The notes under the pieces were generated by a model. It was given only the letters and a program-made list of their open reading frames with translations, was not told where the DNA came from and did not search any database. From NCBI GenBank assembly GCA_002315555.1, contig DCHF01000055.1, forward strand, positions 81,652 to 145,651: DNA of 64,000 nt, read 5' to 3'. Positions 16,401 through 25,055 of the stretch are shown here, one piece after another. The translations under genes and the position numbers were made by a program. Numbering within the stretch: position 1 is the stretch's first letter; every line of letters begins with the position of its first letter. The DNA comes from Lachnospiraceae bacterium UBA1759. GTDB taxonomy: Bacteria > Bacillota > Clostridia > Lachnospirales > Lachnospiraceae.

Positions 16401-18461
16401 ATGGAAAAGATCAATCTGGCCCTGTCTGTCGCGCGGGATGCGAAGATTCTGGAAGCCGCTCCGGACAAGATGACCGTGATCTACGGAAAGAATCACGGCG
16501 GCGCGTCCCTTGAGGGTACCGTCGGTACCGGGCATCGCTACATCGTAGGCGACATCGAGCTTCTGGAAGACCACTGCATCCCCTTCATGCTGCGTTTCTA
16601 CGCAGCCGGTGAAACGGAGGAGCGCCTGGTATACCGCTTCGGCCTCCTGCCGGGCGTAAAGACCCGTGTCCGTTTTGACCTGGACTACATGGATGCCCAT
16701 ACCATTTATACGACCCGCACCCCCGGCATGCTGAAGCTGGTCTGCCACGGCCATCGCATCACCATGGACGAGTGCGTAAAGATCGAACTCGGCATCGAGG
16801 ATGCATTCCACGATATCAGGGTCGCATTGTCCGACTTCTACCTTGCGGATGAAGAGCCGGCGGAATTCCCGCTTCCGGACATCAAGCTGGTCGATGAATT
16901 CGGCCAGTGGAAGCCCAAGGATTGGCCGGGCAAGGTCAAGAGCTTTGAGGAGCTCGAGTCCGTTGTCCGCGCAAACGAAGGCCCGGTGGAATATCCCGAG
17001 GCAAACTGGGACAAGTGGGGCGGTTACCTGGGCCACAAAGTCAAGGAAGGCACCGGCTTCTTCTCCACCGCAAAGGTGGACGGCCGCTGGTATCTGACCG
17101 ATCCGGACGGTTATTCCTACTTCTCGCACGGCGTTTGTCTGGTAGGACAGATGCATTCGGACGCGCGAATCGACGGCCTGGAGAAATTCTGCGACTGGCT
17201 GCCCGACCGCGACGGCGAATACAAGGACTTCTATATGGAGCACACCATGCAGCGCACGCCCTATATGCCCGCGGAGCATCAGGTCTCCTTTGGTTTCGGA
17301 AAGGCCAATGTCTACAGGGTCTATGGTGAAAAGGCCGACGAGCAGTGGGAGAAGAATTACAATCATATGCTGGCGGATCTCGGCCTCAATACGACCGGTT
17401 CGCACCCGACGATGGGCTGGAGCGCAAAACGCTACTGCGAAGCGCGCGGCCTGGACTTTAACACCTTCAAGGTCCCGTCCGTTCCGATCCCGTACGTTCA
17501 GCAGATCGGTATGATGTACCCGGACACCGAGACCCGCATCTACCGCGACTTCCCGGATGTTCTTTCCGAGGAGTACAAGCAGAATGCGATCCCGTTCGCG
17601 GAGCAGCTTCGTCCGTACCGGGAGGACCCGATGCTGATCGGCTACTTCATGAGAAACGAGCCGGAGTTTAATTTCATCGAGGATCTGGTCATCGCCGATG
17701 AAGTCCTTTACAACCCGGCACAGACCGCGTGCCGCGCCGGCCTGAAGGCATGGCTGAAGGAACGTTACGAGACCATCGACGCGCTGAATGCGGCATGGGG
17801 CTCCTCCTTTGCTTCCTTCGATGATTTTGACAAGTCCATCCGTGACTGTTCCAGGATTTCCAAGGCCTGCGAAAAGGACCTCCGCGAATACTCCGTCTTC
17901 CTGGTTCGCGAGTACGTCCGCATTCCGGCGGAAGCCTGCCGTACCGTGGATCCGAACCATCTGAATCTGGGTCTCCGCTGGTCCAAGGCTTACAACGCCG
18001 ACATGTGTGCCGGCTGGGAATACTGTGATGTATTCTCCATCAACTGCTATTCCTTTGACCCGTCCATCGATATGGACTTTGCGGTCAAGGCGGGCGTAGA
18101 CCGTCCGATCCTGATTGGCGAGTTCCACTTCGGCGCGTTGGACCGCGGCCTTCCGGCAACCGGTCTGAAGGGCGTCACGAACCAGATCGAGCGCGCAAAG
18201 GCTTACCGCTCCTTTGTGGAGAAGACGGCCGAGCATCCGTACGGCGTCGGCACTCACTGGTTCCAGTGGCAGGATCAGTTCTGCCTGGGACGTATGGACG
18301 GTGAGAACTATCAGATCGGTCTGATCGATGTCTGTACACGCCCGTATCCGGAAATGGCCGATGCCATGAAGGAAAGCGCGAAGGTTCTCTATGAGGTTCG
18401 CCGCGGAAATGTGCCGGCGTACTATGAGGAGACCGAGCATATTCCGATGATCGGTTATTAA
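16401..18461 (+). CDS. GH50-like (beta-agarase-related) glycoside hydrolase
   Basis: A 686-residue protein resembling GH50 agarases: an N-terminal beta-sandwich (about 1-200) and then a TIM barrel starting at the GRWYLTDPDGYSYFSHGV segment. The acid/base motif FMRNEPEF (Glu420) and the nucleophile motif LIGEFHFGALDRG (Glu574) match that family closely, and HWFQWQDQ follows. There is no signal peptide, so it would act on imported oligosaccharides. GH50 members classically cleave agarose exo-wise, but related clostridial proteins may target other beta-galactans. Start ATG 16401 with AAAGGAG 8 nt upstream. An MFS permease follows. Confidence 0.8.
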   Translation: MEKINLALSVARDAKILEAAPDKMTVIYGKNHGGASLEGTVGTGHRYIVGDIELLEDHCIPFMLRFYAAGETEERLVYRFGLLPGVKTRVRFDLDYMDAHTIYTTRTPGMLKLVCHGHRITMDECVKIELGIEDAFHDIRVALSDFYLADEEPAEFPLPDIKLVDEFGQWKPKDWPGKVKSFEELESVVRANEGPVEYPEANWDKWGGYLGHKVKEGTGFFSTAKVDGRWYLTDPDGYSYFSHGVCLVGQMHSDARIDGLEKFCDWLPDRDGEYKDFYMEHTMQRTPYMPAEHQVSFGFGKANVYRVYGEKADEQWEKNYNHMLADLGLNTTGSHPTMGWSAKRYCEARGLDFNTFKVPSVPIPYVQQIGMMYPDTETRIYRDFPDVLSEEYKQNAIPFAEQLRPYREDPMLIGYFMRNEPEFNFIEDLVIADEVLYNPAQTACRAGLKAWLKERYETIDALNAAWGSSFASFDDFDKSIRDCSRISKACEKDLREYSVFLVREYVRIPAEACRTVDPNHLNLGLRWSKAYNADMCAGWEYCDVFSINCYSFDPSIDMDFAVKAGVDRPILIGEFHFGALDRGLPATGLKGVTNQIERAKAYRSFVEKTAEHPYGVGTHWFQWQDQFCLGRMDGENYQIGLIDVCTRPYPEMADAMKESAKVLYEVRRGNVPAYYEETEHIPMIGY

Positions 18462-18473
18462 AAATAAGGAGAA

Positions 18474-18530
18474 ATGAAGCAGCCGGCCCCGAGAGGGACC
18501 GGCCGCTGTAAAGTGAAATATGTTTTCTAA
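18474..18530 (+). CDS. Possible 18-residue leader peptide coupled to the MFS permease
   Basis: An ATG at 18474 sits behind a strong AAGGAG (18466-18471) and opens a short frame encoding MKQPAPRGTGRCKVKYVF that stops at 18530, eleven bases inside the permease gene. The permease start at 18520 has no ribosome site of its own, and part of the small frame folds into a GC-rich hairpin (about 18478-18508). I infer translational coupling or attenuation. It is too small to rule out chance. Confidence 0.45.
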   Translation: MKQPAPRGTGRCKVKYVF

Positions 18531-19719
18531 AATCAGAACGGACTATCAACACACCATCTACGCCTGCTATTTAAGCTACACGATGCAGGCACTGATCAAC
18601 AATCTGCCGCCGCTTCTGTTCCTGATCTTCCGGGACACCTTCGGCTTTTCTCTGCAGCAGATCACGATGATCTCCACGATCAATTTCAGTCTGCAGCTTC
18701 TGGTGGATATCTTCGGTGCGAAGTACGCGGATCGGATCGGATACCGGACACTGATCGTCGGCGGGCACATTTCCTCCACGATCGGCCTCGTGGGCATGGC
18801 GTTTTTGCCGTTCATTTTCCCGAACGCGTACGCGGGGCTGCTGCTATGTATATTCTTCAACGCAGTGGGCGGCGGTATCAGCGAAGTGCTGGTGAGTCCC
18901 ATCGTCGAAGCGTGTCCCACGGGAGACAACAAGCAGGCGGCAATGAGTCTGCTGCACTCGTTCTACTGCTGGGGCTGTGTCGGAATCGTTCTTTTGACTA
19001 CGCTGTTTTTGAAGATATTCGGAAAGGAAAGCTGGCGTGTGCTGACCTGCCTCTGGGCGCTGCTTCCCTTGTTTAATGCATGTTATCTGTCGCTTGTCCC
19101 CATCAACAATCTGGTGGAGGACGGCCGCGGCATGACGATCGGCGGGCTGTTCCGCTCCGGTATGTTCTGGATCTTTGCGCTTCTTATGGTCATGGCCGGC
19201 GCTTCGGAGCTGGCGATGGCGCAGTGGGCGTCCGCGTTTGCGGAGAGCGGCCTGAAGGTCACGAAGGCGATGGGCGATATTCTGGGCCCGTGCTTCTTTG
19301 CCGTTACCATGGGACTTTCACGTGTACTATTCGCAAAGCTCGCGGGAAAGATCGACCTGATGAAGTCGATGATCGCCTGTGCCCTCCTCTGTATCGCGTC
19401 CTATATGATCGCGGTATTTGCGCCCTGGCCGATCCTGTCCCTCATCGGATGCGGCCTCTGCGGCTTCTCCGTCGGCATTATGTGGCCGGGCGTGTTTTCT
19501 ACCGCGCAGCAGCGCATGCCGCTTGGCGGCACGGCAATGTTCGCACTTCTGGCACTTGCGGGGGACCTGGGCTGCAGCTCGGGGCCGACGTTAGTCGGTA
19601 TGGTGTCATCGGCCGCCGGGGATAATCTGAAGGCGGGACTTTTGTCTGCGGCGATCTTCCCGGCGATCCTGATCGCAGGTGCGCTCATGCTGATGAAGAA
19701 GCATAAAGAACGTGCATGA
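18520..19719 (+). CDS. MFS permease
   Basis: A 399-residue protein with about twelve hydrophobic helices and MFS loop features, such as GAKYADRIGYRTLIVGG between helices 2 and 3 and VSPIVEACP in the first half. It resembles the FucP/fucose-permease-like group, which imports monosaccharides with protons, but the substrate is not certain. It lies 58 bp after the GH50-like gene, fitting uptake of the sugar or of its product. The ATG at 18520 is the first start after an in-frame stop at 18514 and has no good ribosome site (see the short frame at 18474). Confidence 0.85.
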   Translation: MFSKIRTDYQHTIYACYLSYTMQALINNLPPLLFLIFRDTFGFSLQQITMISTINFSLQLLVDIFGAKYADRIGYRTLIVGGHISSTIGLVGMAFLPFIFPNAYAGLLLCIFFNAVGGGISEVLVSPIVEACPTGDNKQAAMSLLHSFYCWGCVGIVLLTTLFLKIFGKESWRVLTCLWALLPLFNACYLSLVPINNLVEDGRGMTIGGLFRSGMFWIFALLMVMAGASELAMAQWASAFAESGLKVTKAMGDILGPCFFAVTMGLSRVLFAKLAGKIDLMKSMIACALLCIASYMIAVFAPWPILSLIGCGLCGFSVGIMWPGVFSTAQQRMPLGGTAMFALLALAGDLGCSSGPTLVGMVSSAAGDNLKAGLLSAAIFPAILIAGALMLMKKHKERA

Positions 19720-19740
19720 TATTTCAAAAGCATAAAAGAA

Positions 19741-19770
19741 AAGGAGACGAACGGCTCGTCTCCTTTTTCA
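19741..19770 (+). terminator. Terminator after the MFS permease
   Basis: AAGGAGACGA (19741-19750) pairs with TCGTCTCCTT (19756-19765), followed by Ts. It lies between convergent genes. Confidence 0.85.
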
Positions 19771-19809
19771 TTGAGTTGAGGTTTTATTCCATCCTGCTGA
19801 TGCGGATGC

Positions 19810-20598
19810 TTACAGCGCCCACTCCAACCCTGTGACCAGATGCTTCCGCCAGAAATCGAAGTCGTGGTGACCGGGCTCCATCACGAATTTGTACGGCACG
19901 CCCTTTTCGTCCATGAATCTGCAGAATACCTCATTTGACGTGATCAGACTGTCGTCCGTGCCGCATGCCAGGAACATGCCCGGGATCTTGATGCCCTTTT
20001 CCAGAAGGCCGGTCAGGAGATTCTCGGGATCGTTTACGGTCTCCTTTAAAATGTCCAGATCCCCGAACATCTGATGGTAGTAGTCGTAGTTTGCGACCGG
20101 ATTTCCGGTGCCCGGCTTCATACCGACCAGACCGTTCACGATCAGCGCCGATGACAGTGCGATGACCTTACCGAAATTCTCCGGATAAGCCAGTGCGGTG
20201 TGGATCGCACCGAAGCCGCCCATGGAATAGCCGCCGATGAGCGTATCATTGCGATCCGCGGAGAGATTGAAGGTCTTTCTCGTATATTCGATGAATTCTT
20301 TTCCGGTGTATTCCGCGTACTTGAAACCGGTGGCGGGCTGATCCAGATAGAAGCTGTTTTCACCGGTGGGCATGAAGAAATTCACGTTGTATTTTCCGGC
20401 CAGCTCGCAAAGAGGAACATAAAGTCCCCAGTCGGAATCGCAGCCGCAGTAGCCGTGAAGAAGATAAACGTTCTTCGTGGGGCGAGCATAGTGCGGGTTG
20501 ACGGAAGGGTCGACGCTGCCGTCATTGGAAAGGATCGCGGTGAAGCGCATGTTGCGCTGCATAACTGCGGAAAAATAGGTGCCGCTTAAATTTGCCAT
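19810..20598 (-). CDS. Alpha/beta-hydrolase esterase, CE1/esterase D-like
   Basis: A 262-residue esterase of the PF00756 type. The oxyanion region NVYLLHGYCG is at about 43-52, the nucleophile elbow GYSMGG gives Ser125, an Asp lies near CGTDD, and His is in PGHHDFDFWRKH near the C-terminus. There is no signal peptide. Such enzymes remove acetyl or feruloyl groups from plant polysaccharides or act on S-formylglutathione-like thioesters; the carbohydrate context favours deacetylation. ATG 20598 has AGGAGC upstream, and its own promoter lies at 20657-20685. Confidence 0.88.
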   Translation of the reverse strand: MANLSGTYFSAVMQRNMRFTAILSNDGSVDPSVNPHYARPTKNVYLLHGYCGCDSDWGLYVPLCELAGKYNVNFFMPTGENSFYLDQPATGFKYAEYTGKEFIEYTRKTFNLSADRNDTLIGGYSMGGFGAIHTALAYPENFGKVIALSSALIVNGLVGMKPGTGNPVANYDYYHQMFGDLDILKETVNDPENLLTGLLEKGIKIPGMFLACGTDDSLITSNEVFCRFMDEKGVPYKFVMEPGHHDFDFWRKHLVTGLEWAL

Positions 20599-20656
20599 GG
20601 TGATGCTCCTTTATGAATAATAGAATGATCGGGGTCCGGTCGAAATGTTTGATCCT

Positions 20657-20685
20657 ATTATGTACCCTGCGGCCCGAATCGACAA
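20657..20685 (-). promoter_or_regulatory. Promoter for the CE1-like esterase
   Basis: TTGTCG (20680-20685), 17 bp, CATAAT (20657-20662) on the minus strand. Confidence 0.55.
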
Positions 20686-20758
20686 GGGGTCTTGGGCGAA
20701 CAGTCGAAAAATGTGCGGGGAACATGATAAAAAGAGGGAGATCCGGGCATAAAACCGC

Positions 20759-20787
20759 TTGACCTGTGCGTTTTTAAGAAGTAAAAT
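20759..20787 (+). promoter_or_regulatory. tRNA promoter
   Basis: TTGACC (20759-20764), 17 bp, TAAAAT (20782-20787), ending 28 bp before the mature tRNA. Confidence 0.7.
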
Positions 20788-20815
20788 GAGTGTGTTTCAA
20801 AAGTTGAAACCATCC

Positions 20816-20888
20816 GGGGGCGTAGCTCAGTTGGGAGAGCGTACGGTTCGCATCCGTAAGGTCGTGGGTTCGAATCCCATCGTCTCCA
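20816..20888 (+). tRNA. tRNA-Ala, anticodon CGC
   Basis: A complete 73-nt cloverleaf. Acceptor 20816-20822 pairs with 20881-20887, D stem GCTC/GAGC, anticodon stem TACGG/CCGTA with loop TTCGCAT (anticodon CGC at 20849-20851), T stem GTGGG/CCCAT with TTCGAAT, and discriminator A. The acceptor has G3-U70, the identity mark of tRNA-Ala. CCA is not encoded. It reads GCG codons and is a single gene outside any rRNA operon. Confidence 0.95.
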
Positions 20889-20893
20889 AAAAA

Positions 20894-20932
20894 GAAGCGT
20901 GTAAAACCAAAGGTTTTACACGCTTCTTTTTT
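20894..20932 (+). terminator. tRNA terminator
   Basis: A perfect 15-bp stem (20894-20908 with 20912-20926), loop AAA, then six Ts. From here to 21180 the DNA turns AT-rich and I see no gene. Confidence 0.9.
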
Positions 20933-21180
20933 GTATGGGAATTGGCTTGTAAACAAAGGGTAAATGATGGTTCTGAAACTAAAAGAAAAGCGAAGAAGAA
21001 AAAACAATGATTTTTATAAAGGTCTTGGAAGACACCATAAAGATGATCATGTAGAAAATGCTGAATGATGTGATCAGGGCTATGTTGAACGGTATTTTCA
21101 AAGATTTTAAATAAGCAATACCAAAACTATTGACTATATATATATATAATTATTTTTATCTTTATAAAGGAGACAATACA

Positions 21181-21801
21181 ATGAATGAACAGGTAATTCT
21201 TAAGGGAGAATTAAAGGATTCAAAACTGATTTGCATGATTCTTCCTATTATAGGATTGATTGGCACTATTATTTATAACTATAGTGTGTCTACAAGCGAG
21301 TGGGTAGTGCGCTATAACAAAGGAAAGCCTGATTGGTCATATGGCTTTGGTTTAGGAAATGGCGCAAATTATGCACTTTATCCTATGATAATTGTACTTG
21401 CAATTATCGGTTTTGTGATTTATTCAAGATGGTCAAAAGTTAGTCTTACAGTAACAGACAAGAGAGTATATGGTAACAATTCGCTTGGAAAAAGAGTTGA
21501 CTTACCATTAGATTCAATTACTGCTGTTGGAACGAGTGCGTTTTCCGCTCTTGCAGTAACAACTGCATCCGGTGCAATTAAGTTTACTATGTTAAAGAAT
21601 AGAGATGAATTGCACAAAGTAATCAGTGACTTACTCATTGACAGGCAGGGAAAAGAAAAGACCGTAGCAACTACAACAATCAAGCAGGAGATTCCTCAGA
21701 GCAATGCGGATGAACTTAGAAAGTACAAGGAACTTCTTGATTCCGGCGTTATTTCTCAGGAAGAATTTGATGCAAAGAAAAAGCAGCTGCTTGGCTTGTG
21801 A
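21181..21801 (+). CDS. AT-rich membrane protein with PH-like region and C-terminal SHOCT domain
   Basis: A 206-residue protein with two membrane helices (about residues 17-35 and 64-81) and a PH-like beta region (about 85-150, with LTVTDKRVYG). It ends in a SHOCT domain, ELRKYKELLDSGVISQEEFDAKKKQLL, which is a short oligomerisation or tethering module. Function is unknown. Base composition is clearly lower in GC than its neighbours and it sits directly behind a tRNA gene, which suggests acquisition by transfer, although no integrase or repeated attachment site is visible. The start follows AAAGGAG. Confidence 0.8.
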   Translation: MNEQVILKGELKDSKLICMILPIIGLIGTIIYNYSVSTSEWVVRYNKGKPDWSYGFGLGNGANYALYPMIIVLAIIGFVIYSRWSKVSLTVTDKRVYGNNSLGKRVDLPLDSITAVGTSAFSALAVTTASGAIKFTMLKNRDELHKVISDLLIDRQGKEKTVATTTIKQEIPQSNADELRKYKELLDSGVISQEEFDAKKKQLLGL

Positions 21802-21906
21802 TTTTTCTATCAGCTTGATCGTCGGAATGTAAGGCCGATAGCATAGATGTGTAGACGAATTAAATACCGCTTTTATCGGTTGTCAGTACTAAAGTTCTAT
21901 AATACA

Positions 21907-21948
21907 GCACCGGGAATCATTAAACATATGATTCCCGGTGCTTTCTGT
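21907..21948 (+). terminator. Terminator after the SHOCT gene
   Basis: A perfect 14-bp stem (21907-21920 with 21928-21941) followed by a T-rich stretch. Confidence 0.85.
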
Positions 21949-21970
21949 TTAAAGAAATCTATTTATTACA

Positions 21971-21999
21971 TCGACAAACCTGCGCCGAAGTGCTACAAT
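21971..21999 (+). promoter_or_regulatory. Promoter for the second MFS permease
   Basis: TCGACA (21971-21976), 17 bp, TACAAT (21994-21999) preceded by TGC (extended -10). Confidence 0.55.
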
Positions 22000-22034
22000 T
22001 CTTGACAATAAATCTGCCTGAATCGAGAGACACC

Positions 22035-23306
22035 ATGAAATATATCTTCAGCAACAAAAATCTCCGGGAACTGCTCCTGATCAACCTGCTGTTCGGCATC
22101 ACCGAGGCCACATTTGCCTTCCGCGCCACTTTCCTTGCGGGAAACGGGATGACGGCTTCACAGATCGGCATCGTCTTTTCGATGATGAGCGTCATCTCCA
22201 TGTTTTCCCCGGTCATCGGCGGCATTCTCGCCGATAAGGTCCTTTCCCGTTATCAGGTCTTCATCATCTGCATATTGGCGGCGGCCGTGATCATCGGATT
22301 TCTGCCGCTTTCCGCAACGATCCGGATCGGCTCCATCATCGCCGCAATGCTTCTCATGCCGATGGTCCAGCTTTTCCGGCCGGTCAGCCTTGCCCTCATT
22401 GCGACCTGTACCATCAACGGCGTGGCGCTGGAGAGGAACGTGGATTATTCGCAGATCCGTCTGTGGATGTCGGTCGGCTTCACGGCCGCAAGCCTGTTTT
22501 TTACTCAGATGGTCCGTCTGTTCGGCATCAATTCGATCTATTATTTTTCCCTCATTTGTTTTGCCCTGATCCTGATCTTCCGCAGAACGATGAAAAACAA
22601 CGAAAACGAAGGCTTTTCCGCCGGCGGCGGGGAACAGGAGGCCAAGCGCGTTACCACCGCGGAACGCCGCAAAAACGCGCATTTAAAGGAGCTTCTGTCC
22701 AATTACTACATCGTGACATTCGTGGTACTGAACATCATCTACGCCTCCGCCGGTAACTGCAGCTCCTACCTTTCCTACATTCTGGAAGCGAACGGCATCG
22801 ACGCCGCACAGGTCGGAACCGTTGCGGGGCTGAAGGTCGTGGGTGAGGTCACGGTCATGCTGATCCTTCCGCAGCTCAAGAAAAAACTGACCATGTCCGG
22901 ACTGCAGGTCCTGGCCGGCATCTTCCTGGTGCTGGAGCTTTTCACAATGCAGTTTGCGACAACTCTGCCGATGGTCATTTTCGCCGAAATGTTCGGCGGT
23001 ATCGGCAACGGCATCTACCTGTCCTGCGCCGGACTCTACGTTCGCAAGATGGCACCGCAGGGCCTGGAAGCTACGGCACAGTCCGTGTCCGGCATCGGCT
23101 CCTGCCTGGGCGGAATCATCCTGGCCACCCTGTTCGGAAAGATCATTGAAACGAGCGGTGTTCAGACCAATTACCGCCTGGCGATCATCCTGCAGATGAC
23201 CTGGATCGTGTTGTTCATCGGCACGCTGGTCTTTGGTGAGAAGGTACTGAAAAAGAAAAATGTATGCTCGATGATCTTCCTGAAAAAGGGAGAGAAGGCC
23301 TTCTGA
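22035..23306 (+). CDS. MFS transporter, LacY/NupG-like group
   Basis: A 423-residue permease with about twelve hydrophobic helices. The first half has GGILADKVLSRYQVFI, an MFS loop 2-3 motif, and the hydrophilic middle loop (about 190-220) is charged. It resembles MFS_1/nucleoside or oligosaccharide proton symporters; the substrate is unknown. The start is the ATG at 22035 with a weak GAGAG upstream; reading further upstream would run over the promoter. The last residues overlap an open frame leading into the next gene, whose real start is 71 bp later. Confidence 0.82.
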   Translation: MKYIFSNKNLRELLLINLLFGITEATFAFRATFLAGNGMTASQIGIVFSMMSVISMFSPVIGGILADKVLSRYQVFIICILAAAVIIGFLPLSATIRIGSIIAAMLLMPMVQLFRPVSLALIATCTINGVALERNVDYSQIRLWMSVGFTAASLFFTQMVRLFGINSIYYFSLICFALILIFRRTMKNNENEGFSAGGGEQEAKRVTTAERRKNAHLKELLSNYYIVTFVVLNIIYASAGNCSSYLSYILEANGIDAAQVGTVAGLKVVGEVTVMLILPQLKKKLTMSGLQVLAGIFLVLELFTMQFATTLPMVIFAEMFGGIGNGIYLSCAGLYVRKMAPQGLEATAQSVSGIGSCLGGIILATLFGKIIETSGVQTNYRLAIILQMTWIVLFIGTLVFGEKVLKKKNVCSMIFLKKGEKAF

Positions 23307-23377
23307 GAAGGCTTAAGTCATCTACAGGTGAAAAGGCTTCCGAAAGGGCGCGCGTTGTTCTGGAAAGGAGAGCGCAT

Positions 23378-24115
23378 ATGGACGATGTTAACGAACTGAA
23401 AATAACCGAGACCGTACTCGATGATGCGCTCCCGCACGCTCATTTTGAGATCGGCGATGCCATCGACCACGTCTGGACCTGCATCTGCCGCAGCGTGCTG
23501 ATGCGGTTTGGCATCGATCCCGCACCGGATGCATTCCGGACCTATGTCCCGGAAGTGACTATAAAACTGGTGAATTTTAAGAATACCGACGCGGATCACT
23601 ACCGGAAGAACCCGGTGGAACAGATCGCGCACTATGAAGAGAATTACATCACGCACCCGCGGGCGGTGGAGTGCTATGAATACGGCGCCGTCGATTATGT
23701 CTGCGAGGAGGACACGGAAACAGATGCGGACGGAAACGAGCTGCATCATTTCCGGTTCACGGTGCGGAACATTCCGGAGCTCACGCAGGAAGCCATTCAG
23801 ACCACGATCACGGCTCTCGGCACGTTCCTTGCGGAGCACGGTGAAGTGGTCGATGCCTTTGACCACACCTACGTGGCCGGTCAGGGCAGCATGGATGAGA
23901 TCTACATCACGTCCGACATGATCTACGGCCGCAGCGACCGGATCTCCAACACGGTGAAATTCGAGGACCTCGGGTACGGGGAGATCGACCTCTCCCATCA
24001 GATCGCCCTTGCGATGATCCTGAAAACAAAATACAAACTGACCAGGATGTTTTCCGACGGGCACACGGTGTATTTAAAAACTACCCGGGAGAACAAGAGC
24101 ATGAAGCTTTGGTGA
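23378..24115 (+). CDS. Conserved-looking protein of unknown function
   Basis: A 245-residue soluble, acidic protein that I do not recognise. It has no signal peptide, membrane segment or nucleotide-binding loop. It is rich in Asp/Glu/His with several aromatic clusters (for example HYEENYITHPRAVECYEY) and a C-terminal region with regular beta-like periodicity. Start ATG 23378 is chosen for AAAGGAG 7 nt upstream; the frame is open 114 bp further, into the MFS gene, but without a ribosome site. Probably cotranscribed with that permease. Confidence 0.7.
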   Translation: MDDVNELKITETVLDDALPHAHFEIGDAIDHVWTCICRSVLMRFGIDPAPDAFRTYVPEVTIKLVNFKNTDADHYRKNPVEQIAHYEENYITHPRAVECYEYGAVDYVCEEDTETDADGNELHHFRFTVRNIPELTQEAIQTTITALGTFLAEHGEVVDAFDHTYVAGQGSMDEIYITSDMIYGRSDRISNTVKFEDLGYGEIDLSHQIALAMILKTKYKLTRMFSDGHTVYLKTTRENKSMKLW

Positions 24116-24119
24116 GAAT

Positions 24120-24159
24120 GAAAAAGGCTGAGCGATCCTATGACCGTTCAGCCTTTTTG
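24120..24159. terminator. Bidirectional terminator
   Basis: AAAAAGGCTGA pairs with TCAGCCTTTTT around an 18-base loop, with A and T runs on both sides. It lies between convergent genes. Confidence 0.8.
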
Positions 24160-24182
24160 TATGGACCGCATGCCGGCAGGCC

Positions 24183-24824
24183 TTACGGTTTCTTTTTCTT
24201 TCCGGCGATCTTCTCCGCCAGGGCATACACGCCCGCAACAACAAGCGCTACCAGCATGAAAGCTGCCGCGACGATGGCAATTGAAATGTACCAGGGATCC
24301 GTCAGCATCAGATGATAGTGATCCGTCCAGACCCGGTTCAGTACCAGGGAAACATACACGATCCCGTAGATCAGCACCGGGATGATGCCGATGAACATAT
24401 GATACCATTTGAGCTTTGCGCCGCGTTCCAGAAGAACAAAGGAGAAGAAAGCCTCAAGCGGCACCAGAAGGTGCGCGTACAGGCCGCTTCCGGCAAACAG
24501 GCCCCGGACTTTGACGACCGGCCCCAGATAGCAGACCACGGTCAGGAAGGTGATCGTCACGCCCGTCACGGCTGCGTATTTCATGAGCAGTACGCCGCGG
24601 TGCGCGGTCTTCCGCTTGATCACGAGGGATTCGATCAGATCGAATGCCATGATGAAAGAAGCGACACCGGCAAAGATATTGGAATCAAAGGTGAACCAGA
24701 CGATGGCTGTTCTCAGACTACCCATGAATTCCGCGAAATACCGGACCTCCTGTACGAAGATCACCAGGTTCACGATCAGCGCGAGGATCATCAGGATCCG
24801 CGCTTTTCTTCTTTCTTTTACCAT
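24183..24824 (-). CDS. Six-helix membrane protein, FAR-17a/Pr6Pr-like
   Basis: A 213-residue integral membrane protein with six predicted helices and a basic C-terminus (KIAGKKKKP). The motif spacing IVWFTFDSNIFAG in helix 2, HLLVPLEAFF in helix 4 and GIVYVSLVLNR matches the FAR-17a/AIG1-like or Pr6Pr family, whose eukaryotic members hydrolyse fatty-acid esters of hydroxy fatty acids; bacterial function is unknown. The ATG at 24824 is preferred, but a GTG at 24833 overlaps the stop of the upstream DUF3006 gene (GTGA) and could be a coupled start. Confidence 0.7.
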   Translation of the reverse strand: MVKERRKARILMILALIVNLVIFVQEVRYFAEFMGSLRTAIVWFTFDSNIFAGVASFIMAFDLIESLVIKRKTAHRGVLLMKYAAVTGVTITFLTVVCYLGPVVKVRGLFAGSGLYAHLLVPLEAFFSFVLLERGAKLKWYHMFIGIIPVLIYGIVYVSLVLNRVWTDHYHLMLTDPWYISIAIVAAAFMLVALVVAGVYALAEKIAGKKKKP

Positions 24825-24829
24825 ACCCG

Positions 24830-25003
24830 TCACCCGATCAGTTCATACTGAAACATTTCGTACTTCAGCTGACTGCCCTCGCGGATATCCGCCGGCAGCA
24901 GCGCGCGTGCCACAAGCTTCAGATCATCGGACGGGGCGTCCGTCCGTTTCAGGTGGGCGTAATCGCCGTCGATGGTCTCAACGATATAATACATGGTCTC
25001 CAT
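24830..25003 (-). CDS. DUF3006 family small protein
   Basis: A 57-residue acidic protein matching the DUF3006 pattern: YIVETIDGDYAHL at the start and LLPADIREGSQL in the middle. Members often sit beside ComEC-like or metallo-beta-lactamase hydrolases. Here it instead precedes a membrane protein with overlapping start and stop codons. Start ATG 25003 with GGGGAG 5 nt upstream; an in-frame longer reading has no ribosome site. Function unknown. Confidence 0.8.
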   Translation of the reverse strand: METMYYIVETIDGDYAHLKRTDAPSDDLKLVARALLPADIREGSQLKYEMFQYELIG

Positions 25004-25055
25004 AATGACTCCCCGGTGACCGGCGCGATTTTGAATACCGGTCCTCTTACAGGAT

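Noticed and set aside
15894..18440. Very long open frame on the minus strand opposite the nitroreductase and GH50-like genes
   Set aside because: It mirrors the plus-strand genes, whose third-base GC bias keeps the opposite strand open. Its product has no recognisable motif and no ribosome site, while the plus strand has full catalytic motifs.
20759..21010. Open frame running through the tRNA gene
   Set aside because: It covers the tRNA and its terminator hairpin; not a plausible protein gene.
20816..21960. Integrated element using the tRNA as attachment site
   Set aside because: No integrase and no duplicate of the tRNA 3' end within the AT-rich piece.
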